Shown one piece after another: positions 35,633-48,000 of a stretch of DNA of 64,000 bases. The notes under the pieces were generated by a model, which saw only the letters and a program-made list of their open reading frames with translations, had not been told where the DNA came from and made no database searches. The stretch's first letter is position 1, and every line of letters starts with the position of its first letter. The stretch is from contig OZ005610.1 in the NCBI GenBank assembly GCA_963930655.1, positions 24,993,001-25,057,000 of the forward strand, in the 5' to 3' direction. A program made the translations under genes and the position numbers. This DNA comes from Myrica gale. Its lineage: Eukaryota > Streptophyta > Magnoliopsida > Fagales > Myricaceae.

Positions 35633-36467
35633 CAGGATGAGGGTCACCATTAAAAAGTCCATCTATATAAATTTGGTGGCCATACGCACGTGTAATCTCT
35701 TCAACGATCTTTTGTTTGTTTACACCAAAAGCCTCCAATGATTCCAAGTCATTTAGACGGATCCCATCCATATACTCTAAAACAAGGACTTTCTCTGTAG
35801 ACTAAATATAAAGCAACAGGAGGAGGTTGTAAGATAGGTGAAAACCAAAAGGCAGCAACTCCAATATAAAGGGGGGGAAAATATAAAGATTAACAGGTCA
35901 ATCATCTATACAAGTCAGGTGAATTGCAATAAAAGAAGCATGTCTTTGAACCCACTCCTAGATAAAATACATCAGAAAACAACATTTAACCTTAATTGAG
36001 CTCCTAAAATTTGGGCAGAAAAGTGGGGATATGAAGGATAATAATTGTCAAACTAAGAACTTTTAAGCATGGTGTTACTACCAGATACTCTAGTCTTATG
36101 TTAGAAATATTCTGAGACATTAAGCACCTTTAATACATATTCTGAACTTTCTTCATATAAAATTCTCTACCTGGAATAAATCTAAAATGTATCTCCACTG
36201 CCAAAGCTCGAGACTAATTTACATGAAAACATTGAAAACTACTATATGACTTCTGAGTTCTAAAGGACTTTTGAAGAGTAGATATACTTTTTAGGGTCAT
36301 GTTTCATGAGAAACATACCTCGCTGGCAGACAAGTAGCAGTAGTAATGTAGAAGCCATCATACCTGAATAACTTCTGGAATTAAAACATCCACCCAATTG
36401 CCGTTCGAGCAATTATCATGTTTAGTGTTTCCGCAACCGAGATTTCTGGATACTGCTCGAGTATTCT
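35633..36467 (-). pseudogene. Captured two-exon fragment of an ABC1/UbiB-type kinase gene
   Basis: Two exons with the intron between them retained: 36467-36364 (NTRAVSRNLGC ... WVDVLIPEVIQ) and 35801-35633 (STEKVLVLEYMDGIRLND ... IYIDGLFNGDPHPG). They join in phase through tttag/TCTACAGAG. VLVLEYMDGIRLND and NGDPHPG are hallmark motifs of the ABC1K family (atypical kinases of plastids and mitochondria). The best match in memory is the Arabidopsis AT5G24810 type. There is no start, no upstream lobe and no stop, so this is a gene fragment trapped in the CACTA element. Confidence 0.85.
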
Positions 36468-37361
36468 CTGCAGACATAAAAGACTAATGAAAGGTGTCTA
36501 AATGCCAAAACCCAGAAGAAGCAGATAAGAATGCAATATCTCAGACTAATGTAAAGTAAGCCACATAGAAAATAAAGTCCTTATAAAAGAATGAGGCTGT
36601 CAGGTCAGCAATAGAGCTCTAGCATAGCTAACATATCACTCCCTTACGCAACCAACTCATCATAACAGAATATCTAGTACTATGTTAGATTAAGCTGACA
36701 AATCCTTTAAGTAAAAGATAAATCCAGGGTGCACATCATTCAAATGATAAACACTAGGATTGAGTTCATTTTAATTTCTTCCCCGAACTATTGATGATTT
36801 AGTTTAGTTCTCACTTTCATGTTACTGCACTCTGCCTTCTAATCAAGTTGTTTAGGCCGCTTTTGTACACATCCAAATAACATCTTAAGCCAACTACTAG
36901 GGATATGTTTGCAAACATGGCCTAATTTTCCCTTAACTTAAACATGTGCAGACACATGATAACCAAGGAACACCAAATCAACCAAAGGCATAACTTCTGT
37001 TTGTACAGGGATCAATAAAACAAATAAATGTAACAATTACAAGTTTACGTGTCTTTTCAACTTGAAGTATTGGAGATGAAATCTATCCCTGTTCATAAGC
37101 TCAATCATATTCTGACCTAACTACAAATTTCCTAAAAAAATCAGTTTCATGCTTTAATGTTTGTATCCAGATAAGTATAAACCATTCAAAATTAGCACTT
37201 GGCAGACATAGAAGCTTCACTCACCCTCTGGCTTTAAAAATTGAGCATCCTCCGCCAGCTGCATTAGCTCATAAAAAACCAAAAAACCTGTATGTTAGAA
37301 GCAACTAAAGCAATCATGCGGCATCTCCAAGTTACCATGAGGAAAATCATATTAGCCCGAC

Positions 37362-37437
37362 CTCTCTCAAGTTTGGTAGTATAAATTTCCTCATCAAAGG
37401 TGCTTTTTACTCCAAAGAGTGTTTCATTGGTTTTAAA
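37362..37437 (-). pseudogene. Captured exon of an ataxin-2/CID-type gene (LsmAD domain)
   Basis: After a good acceptor (gttacag) the exon reads FKTNETLFGVKSTFDEEIYT and TKLERG, then reaches a potential donor (gtcggg). This peptide is a signature of the LsmAD domain of plant ataxin-2 homologues (PABP-interacting CID3/CID4), which are RNA-binding regulatory proteins. No neighbouring ataxin-2 exons were found, so only a short piece was captured. Confidence 0.8.
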
Positions 37438-37779
37438 CTGTAACAAAGGACACTCGGCAAAAACGTGAGAAAGTAAAATATGGGTAAAACACGAAAAGTA
37501 CAATGAATTAAATCCAGAAATTGCTAGCTTTTATGCATGCCGCGCAAAAGGATATAGAAAGTGCAGAGACATTCATACCATGGAAAGAGCCGAGTCTAAG
37601 GGTGTTAGAGGCAATGAGCTTTGACTACTCAAGAAAAGCTTAAACAAACACGAGGAGCAAAAGGTACCACGAAATGACCTAACAAATGCTAATTTCAGTA
37701 ATAAAGGGACCTAACAGATAGCAAAGATTCAAGCAAACGGTGAAGAGAGCGTTTTGAAGAGAGACAAAAGCAAAATTAC

Positions 37780-37863
37780 CGTTAACAGATTATCCCCAAA
37801 ATCTTGGAGCTTCGACGAAGAGAGGAAAACAAACAGTGAGCTGAGGGAGAGAGACAGCGCCAT
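37780..37863 (-). other. First-exon-like segment inside the CACTA element
   Basis: On the minus strand a pyrimidine-rich leader (ctctcgctcccgtcactccc) is followed by an ATG (37863) and MALSLSLSSLFVFLSSSKLQ ending at a possible donor (ACG/gtaatt, about 37780). This looks like a captured 5' UTR and first exon, perhaps with its promoter, but I cannot name the source gene. It lies upstream of, and in the same orientation as, the two captured fragments. Confidence 0.45.
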
Positions 37864-39619
37864 GAGTGGGTGGGGAGTGACGGGAGCGAGAGAAATTAAA
37901 AGAGAAGATTTCGACGGAGAGGGAGAGGGAAAATGGGGCTGCGCGGGAAAGGAAAGAAAAGAGGGTGGCCTCGCGCGAAATTGCGAATGGCCCCTGGGTT
38001 TTTTTTCCGAAAATGCCAACTTTTTTTCTAATTTGTAATTTTTCATATTTTTTTAAATTATTATTTGTAGTTTTTCAATTTCTTTGATAAAAAGTTATAT
38101 ATGTGTTTTTAGTAAATTATAATAGTATTTAAAAATCTTTATACTTAGAATTAAAAGCATAGCATATTATTTTACACTCTTTTTTATAACTAGTATAATA
38201 ATCTTAATTCTATATAACAACTTCAATATTCATATCTGCTTGCGTTTTTAGAAAAAAAAAGGAGGGGGAGCGAAGGAGTAAGGGCGGGGGTTGAATAAAT
38301 GGTAACGTTTTAATTAAAAGTTTTTTTTCCTTAATTTGTAGTTTTTCTGAATTTTGAGTAAAATAGTTTATATTTTCTAATTATGTGTATTTAATAAATT
38401 AAAACAGTTGTAAATTATAATAGTATTTGAAAATCTTTATATTTAGTAATAATTTTATATTTAGAAAATACATAGCATATTATTTAAATTTTTTTTATAA
38501 CTAGTGTAATAATTTTAATTAAAACAAGTTGATAGTAATAATATATAATATCTATAATTTAAAAATATAAACTACCATAACAACTATGACCATAAATATT
38601 AAGTTATGTACTTTTATTGCATAGTTTAGTTAATTTCACAATATCTTTTTGTTTGAAATTAAATAATATGTCATAATTAAATATTATTATATTACAAATA
38701 TATATGCTCATTATAAGCATATGATAATAGATGTCTAAACTACTTAGATTTAGTCAATAAAATACAATTACCATAACAATGATAGATATAACTTTCATAA
38801 CATTATTTATAATTCCATATAACAACTTCAATGGTGAGAGAAGGGAGGGATGTCGATTGTTAGGGATGTTGACTGTTTATATTGCATTAGCAATCCGCAT
38901 CACGCTCCCTGATTAAGAACTTGTCAAATAACTAAACTACTAAGATTCTTATCATGCACTAATGAACTATTTTGATCATACATAATGTATGCACTGTTAT
39001 CAAACTAAGGCTAAAATAATAATATGAATTTTGACATCATAATATAATATGATATATCATGCTATAACAATATCATACTTGAGTGACATACTACATTAGT
39101 AACTTCAATATGATGGACTACCACATAGTACTATACCTACTATACCTTGAGTGACATACTATATTATACCTTATAACTTAAATATGTTATAATATAATAC
39201 GATATATCATGCTATAATAATATCTTACTTGAGTGACATATTATATTATGCCTTAATAACTTAAAATACAGTGGAGCACTATATACCAGTTAAACATATT
39301 ATAATAGTTTCAAAAATTATGTTACAACGTATTTAACATGACATATATCTATATTATATAATATATCATGATGTATTGTGATATACTAATCTATAACATA
39401 CATGTCAATAAAAAATTCTATATAACAAAATATACAACAACAACTAAGTCATAAACTTATATCATATAATAGCTTCAATTTCTATAATACTCCCTCTAAT
39501 TTCATATTTTATAAGTTTCAATTTCTATAACACCCCTTCTAATTTCATATTTCAATTTCTATAACACCCATTCTAATTTCATATTTTATTAATTTCTTAT
39601 TTCATATTTTAAATTTCCA

Positions 39620-40573
39620 AAAGTCCCCTTTGGCGGCGTTTTTTGTGAGCGCCGTTAAAAAGACCGCTGTTAAAAGACAAAAAAATTTTAGCAGAGGTTT
39701 TTAACAGCGGTAGCAAAAAACGCCGCCAAAAGTTACCTTTAGTGGCTTTTTTGTGAGCGCAGTTAAACAACCGCTGCTAAATTTTTTTTGTCTTTTAACA
39801 GCGGTCTTTTTAACGGCGCTCACAAAAAACGCCGCCAAAGGTGACTTTTGGCGGCGTTTTTTACGACCGTTGTTAAAAAAACCGCTGCTAAAAATTTTGC
39901 CATCTTTTAACAGCGGTCTTTTTAACGGCGCTCACAAAAAAGCCGCCCAAAGTCACCTTTAGCGGCGTTTTTTGTGAGCGCCGTTAAAAATTCGCTGCTA
40001 AAAATTTTGCCGTCTTTTAACAACGGTCTTTTTAACGGCGCTCACAAAAAACGCAGCTAAAGGTGACTTTGGGCGGCTTTTTTGTGAGCGCCGTTAAAAA
40101 GACCGCTGCTAAATTTTTTTTGTCTTTTAACAGCGGTCTGTTTAATGGCGATCGCAAAAATCGCCGCTAAAGGTGACTTTTGACGGCGTTTTTTGCCATC
40201 GCCGTTAAAAAACCGCTGCTAACTTTTTTTTGTCTTTTAACAGCGGTCTTTTTAATGGCGGTCGCAAAAAACGCCGCGAAAAGGCACCTTTAGCGGCGTT
40301 TTTTCTGAGCGCCGTTAAACAGACCGCTGTTAAAAGATAAAAAAATTTTAGCAGCGGTTTTTTAACAGCGGTCGCAAAAAACGCCGTCAAAAGTCACCTT
40401 TAGCGGCGGTTTTTGCGACCGCCATTAAACAGACCGCTGTTAAAAGACAAAAAAATTTTAGCAGCGGTCTTTTTAACGGCGCTCACAAAAAAGCCGCTCA
40501 AAGTCACCTTTAGCTGCGTTTTTTGCGAGCGCCGTTAAAAAGACTGCTGTTAAAATCCGGTTTTTTAGTAGTG
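39620..40573. repeat. CACTA right subterminal repeats
   Basis: At least 12 alternating units of tttggcggcgttttttgtga, gcgccgttaaaaagaccgct and ttttaacagcggtctttttaa, in both orientations, giving many local hairpins. They match the left array in motif but are arranged differently. Confidence 0.9.
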
Positions 40574-40576
40574 ACA

Positions 40577-41587
40577 ACTCACAAAATTTCAAACCCTAAA
40601 GCATTTTTAGCATACTAAATAAATGAAGTTTTCTATTGAATTGTAGAGAGAGAATCTTGGATAGAGAGACATACTAGGGGTCGCAGGTCCAGTAATTTTC
40701 AAGTGTAAAATCTCGAGTATCCTGCAAAAATTGAAACCGTCAAAAATCTAAATAAAGAGATAGAGAGATTTGAGTGTCAAGGGGGATATACACACTAGAA
40801 TTTTCAGTATCAAGTACTACAAAAATAGTATGGACAAAAATAACTGAGAAGTATTGCATTATAATTCTTATAATAGTATGTAGAATTTGCGATTAACTAT
40901 AAATTGTCCAAATTATTCAATAAATTGCCAGTGTCCTATAGGCTTGGAAGACGTCACCATGAGAGAAAGTTGTACATAATATTATGGGAAAAAATTCATT
41001 TGCTCTTCCAAACTACAAATTTTTTTGACGTATTGAGTTTTAGAACTATCAATTTTTCATCAATTAGCGCTCTTAGAAAAATTCAATCATCAAAATTATG
41101 TCACATGTATTATAAATAAGTCATGTGATACGGTTTTGACAATTATATTTGATATAAAGACATAAATTGATTGATTTTAAAAATTGAAGAACTTAATGTG
41201 TAAAATGGAGTAGTAGCTGAGATCCCTATTTGAGATTTTTTTAAAGTAGTTTGAGACTTAAATGAATTTTTTTCTAATATTATAATAGGTTAACTTATGT
41301 GTTGAACTTTGTTTGAAAGATAATGAAAATGCTAACTAGAACCGAGATCATTAGCTAAATCACTCCTAGATAATAATTTCATAGAGATACTATTTTCACT
41401 CAGAAAAACCAAAAAAGATACTAATTTTCCAACAATTTGGATCATCTATTTGTTCTGTCTTTTTTGGTTGGCCAACAGGGCGGATGAGCAAACATTAGTT
41501 ATCTCAGAAAATGAGATGCCGTCCGTGGGCAGTAGTACACACACAATTTCTGGCCCAAAACTGTCAACTAGTTGAGTGCTACTGCCG
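40577..41587. other. AT-rich spacer, no gene seen
   Basis: Frames here are short and unconserved. It separates the CACTA element from the next repeat. Confidence 0.4.
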
Positions 41588-42900
41588 TAGGGCTGCACAA
41601 TACCACCGGGAAATTTCGGTGGCACGGGCACGGACACCGAATTTCCGGTTTTTGGTCTAACCGGTGCTGGTGTAGGTTTGATTTTTTGAAAAAACTGGCG
41701 GTTCCCGGTGTAGGTTAAACCAAGATTTTTTTTTTTAGTTTTTTTAGTTTAGTTTCTACTCAATAGTTCAAACTTTAGTTTCACCTCAAGACGTAGTATT
41801 CTAGAAGCATGACAAGGTTTACTCAATAGTTTAGTTTCACCTGAATATTTGAGATTTGTTGTCGGTTTTGTCTAATCAAATGCTTACTTTCAAGTTACCA
41901 ATAAGCTTGTTAGGTGAATGAACTAGTTATTTAGAATTTTGGTAAAAAAATTACAAATTTATTGTATTTAGAAGGGTATATATGAAGACATTGAAATCAT
42001 AATTAAAGAGTTTAATGTCAAACTTTGGTAAATACATCGCATAATATAAGTCAAAATATCGAGATTCTACCACAAAAAATTTAAATCAATGTATTAGTTT
42101 AAGAGTTTTTATGAAATGTTAACAAATTTTCTAAATTTCTAAAATTGACAAATCACTATTAAATTTATATCATGCTTGCAGTCAGTAAATTACATTTTAG
42201 TTCAAATTTCTAATACATTTTAGTTCAAAAATTCAGATAGAGTCATCACGTTTGACCAGCGTTTGACAAGGGCTCGAGCGCCCTTTGAAAAAATTCAAAC
42301 AAAGTCATCACGTTTGACTAGGGTTAGACAAGCGCTATTGCGCTCAGTGTAAATTTCAGACAGAAACATAAGCGCTCGACGAGCGTTTGACCCGCGCTCG
42401 AGCGCCTTAAAAAATTGCTGAGTTTTTGGATTTTCCTTGTGAAACTAAGGGAAACCCTTCTAGGTTTTTAACATGTTTTAAAATTGTTATTGATTTGTTA
42501 ATTAGAGGGAAAACACATATTCTCCCCTCTAAGTGTTGTTAGGGTTTAAACTGGATTTTTCAAAAGATAATAGTTTCTACTTACAGTGACGTCTCTATTA
42601 CTTTGGACTTTAAATTTTCATCTTATCTTTTAAGATGGTCTTTAATTTTATTGATTTTGGAATTTGGATTTCATTAGTTTAGATTTTATTGATATGTGAT
42701 TAATGGACCAAAAGAAAAAAAGAAAAAATACATTGGGCCAAGTACGTAAAATGCTAAATAAATGGCTCAATATTAATGTAGGATAACCGGAAACCACCAC
42801 CGCTAAACCGCCACCGTTAGGGGTCGGTTTTTGTCCTTAACGGTGTAGGTGTAGGTGTCAATTTTTCAAAAACGGCCTACCCGGTGTAGGTGCCGATTTT
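41588..42900 (+). mobile_element. 1.3-kb hAT-like element, copy 1, right end damaged
   Basis: It starts TAGGGCTGCACAATACCACC and has GC-rich ends (ccggtgtaggt motifs) around an AT-rich core. Most of it matches 59195-60504 in reverse orientation at high identity. The right end is lost at about 42900; a short inverted piece of a terminus (tagggctgcacaatcccagt) sits at 42935-42982. The core includes several gcgctcgagcgcc-type repeats (42240-42420). No transposase. Confidence 0.75.
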
Positions 42901-42981
42901 GTGAGGTTGAAAGACTTGTCGGAGTACCAGTAGCTAGGGCTGCACAATCCCAGTGTAGGTGCCGATTTTGGCCAAAACCTC

Positions 42982-43170
42982 TTGGCCTGGGACGGTGCAT
43001 CTAGACTCTACTACTGGGACTCCAACAAGCGGTGCATCCATCGCATCTCTATTCGACTGGGCGAGCCCGAACCCACTTGTGTCCTTACTGCTTGCCCTTC
43101 TAAGGTTTTCTCCTCTCTAGAAGAATTATGGATTTTACTTTATGCATTTTCTAGAAGTTGGATTATTTGA
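42982..43170 (+). other. Coding-like fragment, unidentified
   Basis: The frame begins MAWDGASRLYYWDSNKRCIH and continues ISIRLGEPEPTCVLTACPSK. Composition and codon pattern look like real exon sequence rather than noise. It directly abuts the broken transposon end, suggesting a captured or relocated exon. I do not recognise the family. Confidence 0.4.
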
Positions 43171-43580
43171 TTAATGATTATAATGATTAATGAATATTTC
43201 TTTGACCCTTTTCTCACACTTCCCATATCCTTGAAATTTTTGAAAATATGTTACATTTGTTCAAAAAAGAGATGTGGTCAGTGGAGTCATAATATATAAT
43301 ATTCATATGTATTCTTGCCCCTACGAATTCCGTATGCTTTTATTGACTTTTTCCTCGAGCCCCGTATCTTTGGCACAGAGAATCTTAACTAGAGCCGCTC
43401 TGAGGGGAAATCTCTGCAGCCCTGGGCGAATGGTGGTCGGGCTCCCAAAGGCCCAGGCGCTGCAGGGTTGGTCTGGGCATATATGGATCGGGCCTATAGG
43501 TCCAGACCAAATTATAAAAAAATAAAAAATAATAATTACATGTAATTTTTTTTTCTCTCCGGTCCAATGGGGGCGGCCCT

Positions 43581-43858
43581 GCATACATTGATAAAAAATG
43601 CCCGTTCACGAGAAATTTTTCCATCAGGGGTCGCATCGTTTCTGGTACTTGCCACAACGCCAAGATGATGAGGACCATCATTGTTCACCGCAATTACCTT
43701 CATTTTGTTAAGAAGTACAAAAGATATGAAAAGAGGCATTCAAATGTTGCTGCATACATTTCCCCATGTTTTCGTGCGAAGGAAGGAGACCATGTTATTA
43801 TTGGCCAGTGCAGAAAATGTAAGTTCAGGTTTAAGGTTTCCAGGAAGTGGTACATTTA
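43581..43858 (+). pseudogene. Fragment of cytosolic ribosomal protein uS17 (RPS11)
   Basis: The frame reads YIDKKCPFT, then [37 protein letters not shown] and [19 protein letters not shown], the core of eukaryotic uS17. It lacks both termini and becomes unrelated after the GQCR stretch (about 43813). It is uninterrupted by introns, which favours a processed (retro-) copy, though the parent's intron positions were not checked. About 40 bp of it (ttctggtacttgccacaacgcca, atcaggggtcgcat) recur in altered order at 43925-43975. Confidence 0.85.
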
Positions 43859-44148
43859 ACGAGAAAATGGATCATAATCAAGCAGCTCATCATTTTCTCC
43901 ATCATCATGTGCAGAACTTACAACCTTTCTGGTACTTGCCACAACGCCATCAGGGGTCGCATTCTTTCTGCATTTTGATGTTGCTGAAAGAATTCCGTTT
44001 ACATATATCTCCCCTCCAAGAGGAGAGAAGAGAGGTCACTGCTAAAAACAATCCTCTCTTTCACGCAAAACGCTCTATCACTTCCAAATCTCTCATCTGA
44101 GTATCTCTCCTCAAAAAGATTCTGTAGAGCACAAGAACTAGCAAGCTC

Positions 44149-44433
44149 TTACAAGAATTCATGGACATGTTTAAGCTGCGGAGCTTCCGACAAGCGTACA
44201 AGGAGAAGTGTTCCATCCAGGCCATGATTCTTAATTTGCGATTCTGGGATATGACTTTGCAGCATTTCCTTGGTTAATCTTATAACCTCCAGAAGATGGC
44301 TCCCTGCAAAGCATTTTTTCCTTAGAAACAATTGCAACAACTCACAAATTTTTTTGGAGGACCTTTTCCTGGCCGAGTCGGTCCAATCCAATCTCAACAA
44401 ATTCTCCAACAGTTCTTCTCTAAAGGTATACAT
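44149..44433 (-). other. Unidentified 94-codon open frame
   Basis: It encodes a leucine- and lysine-rich helical peptide with stretches such as LLENLLRLDWTDSARKRSSK and GSHLLEVIRLTKEM. It reads like genuine protein, but there are no flanking exons that I can define. It could be a first exon or a relic. Confidence 0.25.
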
Positions 44434-45073
44434 CCTTCACTAATCTCGGTGCACACGCGCACATTGTGAGACATATGTTTCAGTTACAATGGACATTTTA
44501 ATGTTTGACTGCTGTTCGTTTGTTTGTTCTACTTCCACCAAAACTTCATTCTGAGTGCGAAGTGGTTCTGGGAGTGTTTCTCGCTAGCCTGTAATTGATT
44601 CAGAGATAAATAGCTTTGGCATTTATTATGTATTTAGCTTTGGTTAATTTATTAAGTGATCTATACCTTGGAGTTCAACCTGAATGTTCCTCGGTAAATA
44701 AATCTCCGAGTGTAAAGCATTCTAATGTTATAACATTAATTTAAAGCACAAAACTTCATATACCTATCAAGTGGTCAAGGTTCACTACTCAAGTCCAAAC
44801 GTGGTTTAGACAATTGTATTATACTCATCATAAATCTGACCGTATCTGTTTTGGTTCCTAAGTTTAATGTGATCAGATAGTAATTAGATTGCTATTATGT
44901 TCCATGTGCTTTCATTTCTAGGTACAAGATTTACTTATGCTGGTCTTTATGTCTGAGTTGAAATTTTTTTGGAAGATATGAGTTCAAGTCGACTGGAGTG
45001 TGGTATTCTAGTCCTAAGTGTTGGTGGTTAAAGTTTCATCAACCCAACATTCTACAAGTGTGATCTTCAAATT

Positions 45074-48000
45074 TGAGTGCATTTCTAGTTTGTGGTATTT
45101 ATGAAATCGTAGTTCAAGTCAAGCCGTAGCTTATCTAGTTGAAATGACAGGTACAAGTGGCGGTTGTAGATGTTTCATGTGGTCAGAAGGAGACTCAGAG
45201 TTTGGAGGGTTTTATGTTTGTGTCAAGAAAAGATGTTCTATCTTGCTATTTTGAAGCCCCAACAGTGCTTCCAGATGACAGAGGTGAAGCTCTTGCTATA
45301 ATGAGTATAGCTCTTGAACATTACCTTACAAAAGCTCATAATGATCATGTTCTTGCTGGAGCCATTGGTATTGGGGGCAGTGGAGGGACATCTCTTATAT
45401 CATCTGCCTTAAGACTTCTTGCAGTTGGAATGCCAAAGGTCATTGTGTCAACAATAGCTAGTGGTCAAACTGAACCCTATATTGGGACTTCGGACTTGAT
45501 ATTGTTTCCTTCAATAGTAGATATATGTGGGATTAACAGTGTAAGTAGGGCCGTGTTATCAAATGCTGGAGCTGCGTTTGCTGGAATGGTGATTGGAAGG
45601 CTCGAGAGAGCCACGGATATTTCTAGCGCTGATGAAAAACATACAGTTGGTATGACCATGTTTGGGGTTACAACTCCATGTGTAAATGCTGTAAAGGAAA
45701 GATTGCATAGAGAAGGTTATGAAACCTTAGGTTGGTATGAAAAACATACAGTTGGTATGACCATGCCACTGGTGTAGGTGGCAGGGCTATGGAGTCTCTG
45801 GTTAGAGAGGGCTTTATACTGGTATCTTTGTATCTCCAATCCATTTGCATTGGAAACAACTCTTGAAATGTACCAAGATAGATGCTCTATTAAAAGAAAC
45901 TGGAGCTTTTCTGTCTTTGGAAATTGGAAGTTGAGTATAGACAGACTTGAACCTTCTTCCATGTTTAGTAGGAGGAAAACACTAACCAAAAAGTTTGTAT
46001 GGATTGAAGTTCAGTATTAAATTCTATGTTGAGTTGATGAATGTTAGAATAGGATCCAAGTGTACGTGACTCAAAACTGTCTTACGGTTACAAGTTCAAA
46101 ATCAATCGCTTAAGCTAGTGAAATGTAGTTGTGTTATTTGTATCTATTTTCTTCAGTTGGTGTTGGGTACTTAATTGCTCATGATAAATTTGCGAATTTT
46201 CCTTTACATCTCCTCAGGTTATAGTGGCTTACAACCAACAAGAAATACTTTAGCTCTCCATATCGAAGACTGTTAGTACTGGATACTTTTGGACTCTTTT
46301 ATCCTTTCTTTGTTCATCTGTCCCAGTGTTTTGCTGTAGGTCAAATTGGCACAGACAGATCATTTTGTTCCGTACCATTTGTTTAACAATATTTGCTTCT
46401 TTTATGTTAATGGTTTCTCCCTTGCACAGCTCAATCTTTTTTCTTCAAATTTTGCTTAGGGGGTCCTGGACATCACAACCACAGAGGTTGCAGATTATGT
46501 AGTTGGAGGCGTGATGGCTTGTGATAGTTCCCGCTTCGATGCCATCATAGAGAAGAGGATTCCTTTAGTCCTCACTGTGGGAGCCTTAGACATGGTTAAC
46601 TTTGGAGCCAAAGATACCATCCCGTCTAATTTTCAGGAGAGAGAGAAGATTTATGAACATAATAAGCAGGTGATACATCTAAATGCTTGTTTTTTCTATT
46701 TGATCCTTGTTGTGTTGTTTTTCTGCCCAATCGAATATCATTTGTTATGCAATAGTAATTTTCTAATGGAAAACATATCTGCCATCTTCAGATTTCGCTC
46801 ATGCGAACTACTGTAGATGAGAACAAAAGGTTTGCTGACTTTATTGCAAATAAACTAAACAAGTCATCATCAAAAGTCTGTGTTTGCCTGCCACAAAAGG
46901 GCATCTCTGCTTTGGATGCACCTGGGAAACCATTTCGTGATCCTGAGGCCACTTCGACTCTTATCAATGAACTACAGAGACTTATTCAGACAAATGAAGA
47001 TCGGCAGGTATTATTATTGTTCTGTGAATATTTTGTGTGCCACGTTCCAAGCTTCTCTCTGACTTGGGTTTTATGGGTTTATTCATGCATTTGCCTTAAA
47101 GTTGTGCATCTTTTGTAGGTGAAGGTGTATCCTTGTCATGTCAATGACTCTGAGTTCGCAAATGCATTGGTTGACTCATTCCTAGAAATTAGTAGAGACA
47201 AAACTAACGATACCAGTTCTCTGCAAGTTGTTATTTCTGATCCCAATCAAGACCACCTTTCCATTATGAATTCGTCGTTGCTTGGGGAAATTCCATACAG
47301 TGCAAATTATTTCCCAGATGCAAGACCAGGTAGTATTTTCACCACTTGAAATCATATGCTATCTAAGAATTGCAGCATAAGTACCCAAAGGCGTGGTGTT
47401 GTCATTGAAAATGCTCATTTTTGTTTCTGTGAAGCTACTTTTGGAAATCATTATGTATGTTCTAATCCTATCAACTGTGTGGCTTTCCCTCAATTTATGC
47501 AATGTCATCTTATGTTGACTCTAGAGTGGTATGGTTTCTATGAATGTAATCTAAATTAAGATTTAGATTGTATCATGACAAGAGCATGTCAACAACTAAC
47601 CTTTATGTTTACCTTGATTACAAAATAGCTACCTGAGCAATTATTAAAACAAAATCAGCAATCTTATATCATGAGGTCCAACTGTTTATTTTTGGCTTCT
47701 AGGCAGGCTTACCACATTGCTTGCTTTGCTTTATGTCTAAATAAGGAGACTTATCTCATTCAATCGTGTTTCTAAGTGCTAAATCTGTCTGGACACTAGA
47801 CAGGATGACATGCAGGGTTCAAGTGTCCTATTATCACTAACAGGATTATGGATTTGTAACAGTGCAGGGAAACTTTTTCTTTAGTTGGTCTTCAATGTTT
47901 TCTTGTGGTTCCTTTTCTTTTCTTCTCCATTGATCACCGCATCATAGGTTGTTTATGGTTTTATTTTTAAACACCCAGAGGTCTATCAGTCACAAAGTAG

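Larger units (their letters stand above)
34337..40573. mobile_element. CACTA transposon, non-autonomous, carrying captured exons
   Basis: The ends are CACTACAAAAAAAACAGG (34337) and TTTTTTAGTAGTG (to 40573), flanked by a 3-bp duplication ACA (34334-34336, 40574-40576), the hallmarks of the CACTA superfamily. Both ends carry dense subterminal repeats built on agcggcgtttttt and aacagcggt. The 6.2-kb element shows no transposase. Its centre holds pieces of at least two host genes (35633-36467 and 37362-37437, both minus) plus a first-exon-like segment at 37780-37863. About 38040-39600 is very AT-rich and empty. Confidence 0.93.

Noticed and set aside
39753..40390. Open frames rich in LLKKPLLK repeats
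   Set aside because: They are translations of CACTA subterminal repeats, not proteins.
34360..40570. Regularly spaced repeats resembling a CRISPR or satellite array
   Set aside because: They are confined to the two ends of an element with CACTA termini and a 3-bp target duplication, vary in length and orientation, and occur in a plant nuclear context.
41588..42900. Retrotransposon or gene in the 1.3-kb inverted repeats
   Set aside because: No LTRs, primer site, poly-A tail or coding domain; GC-rich terminal repeats with TAGGGCTGCA ends fit a DNA transposon.
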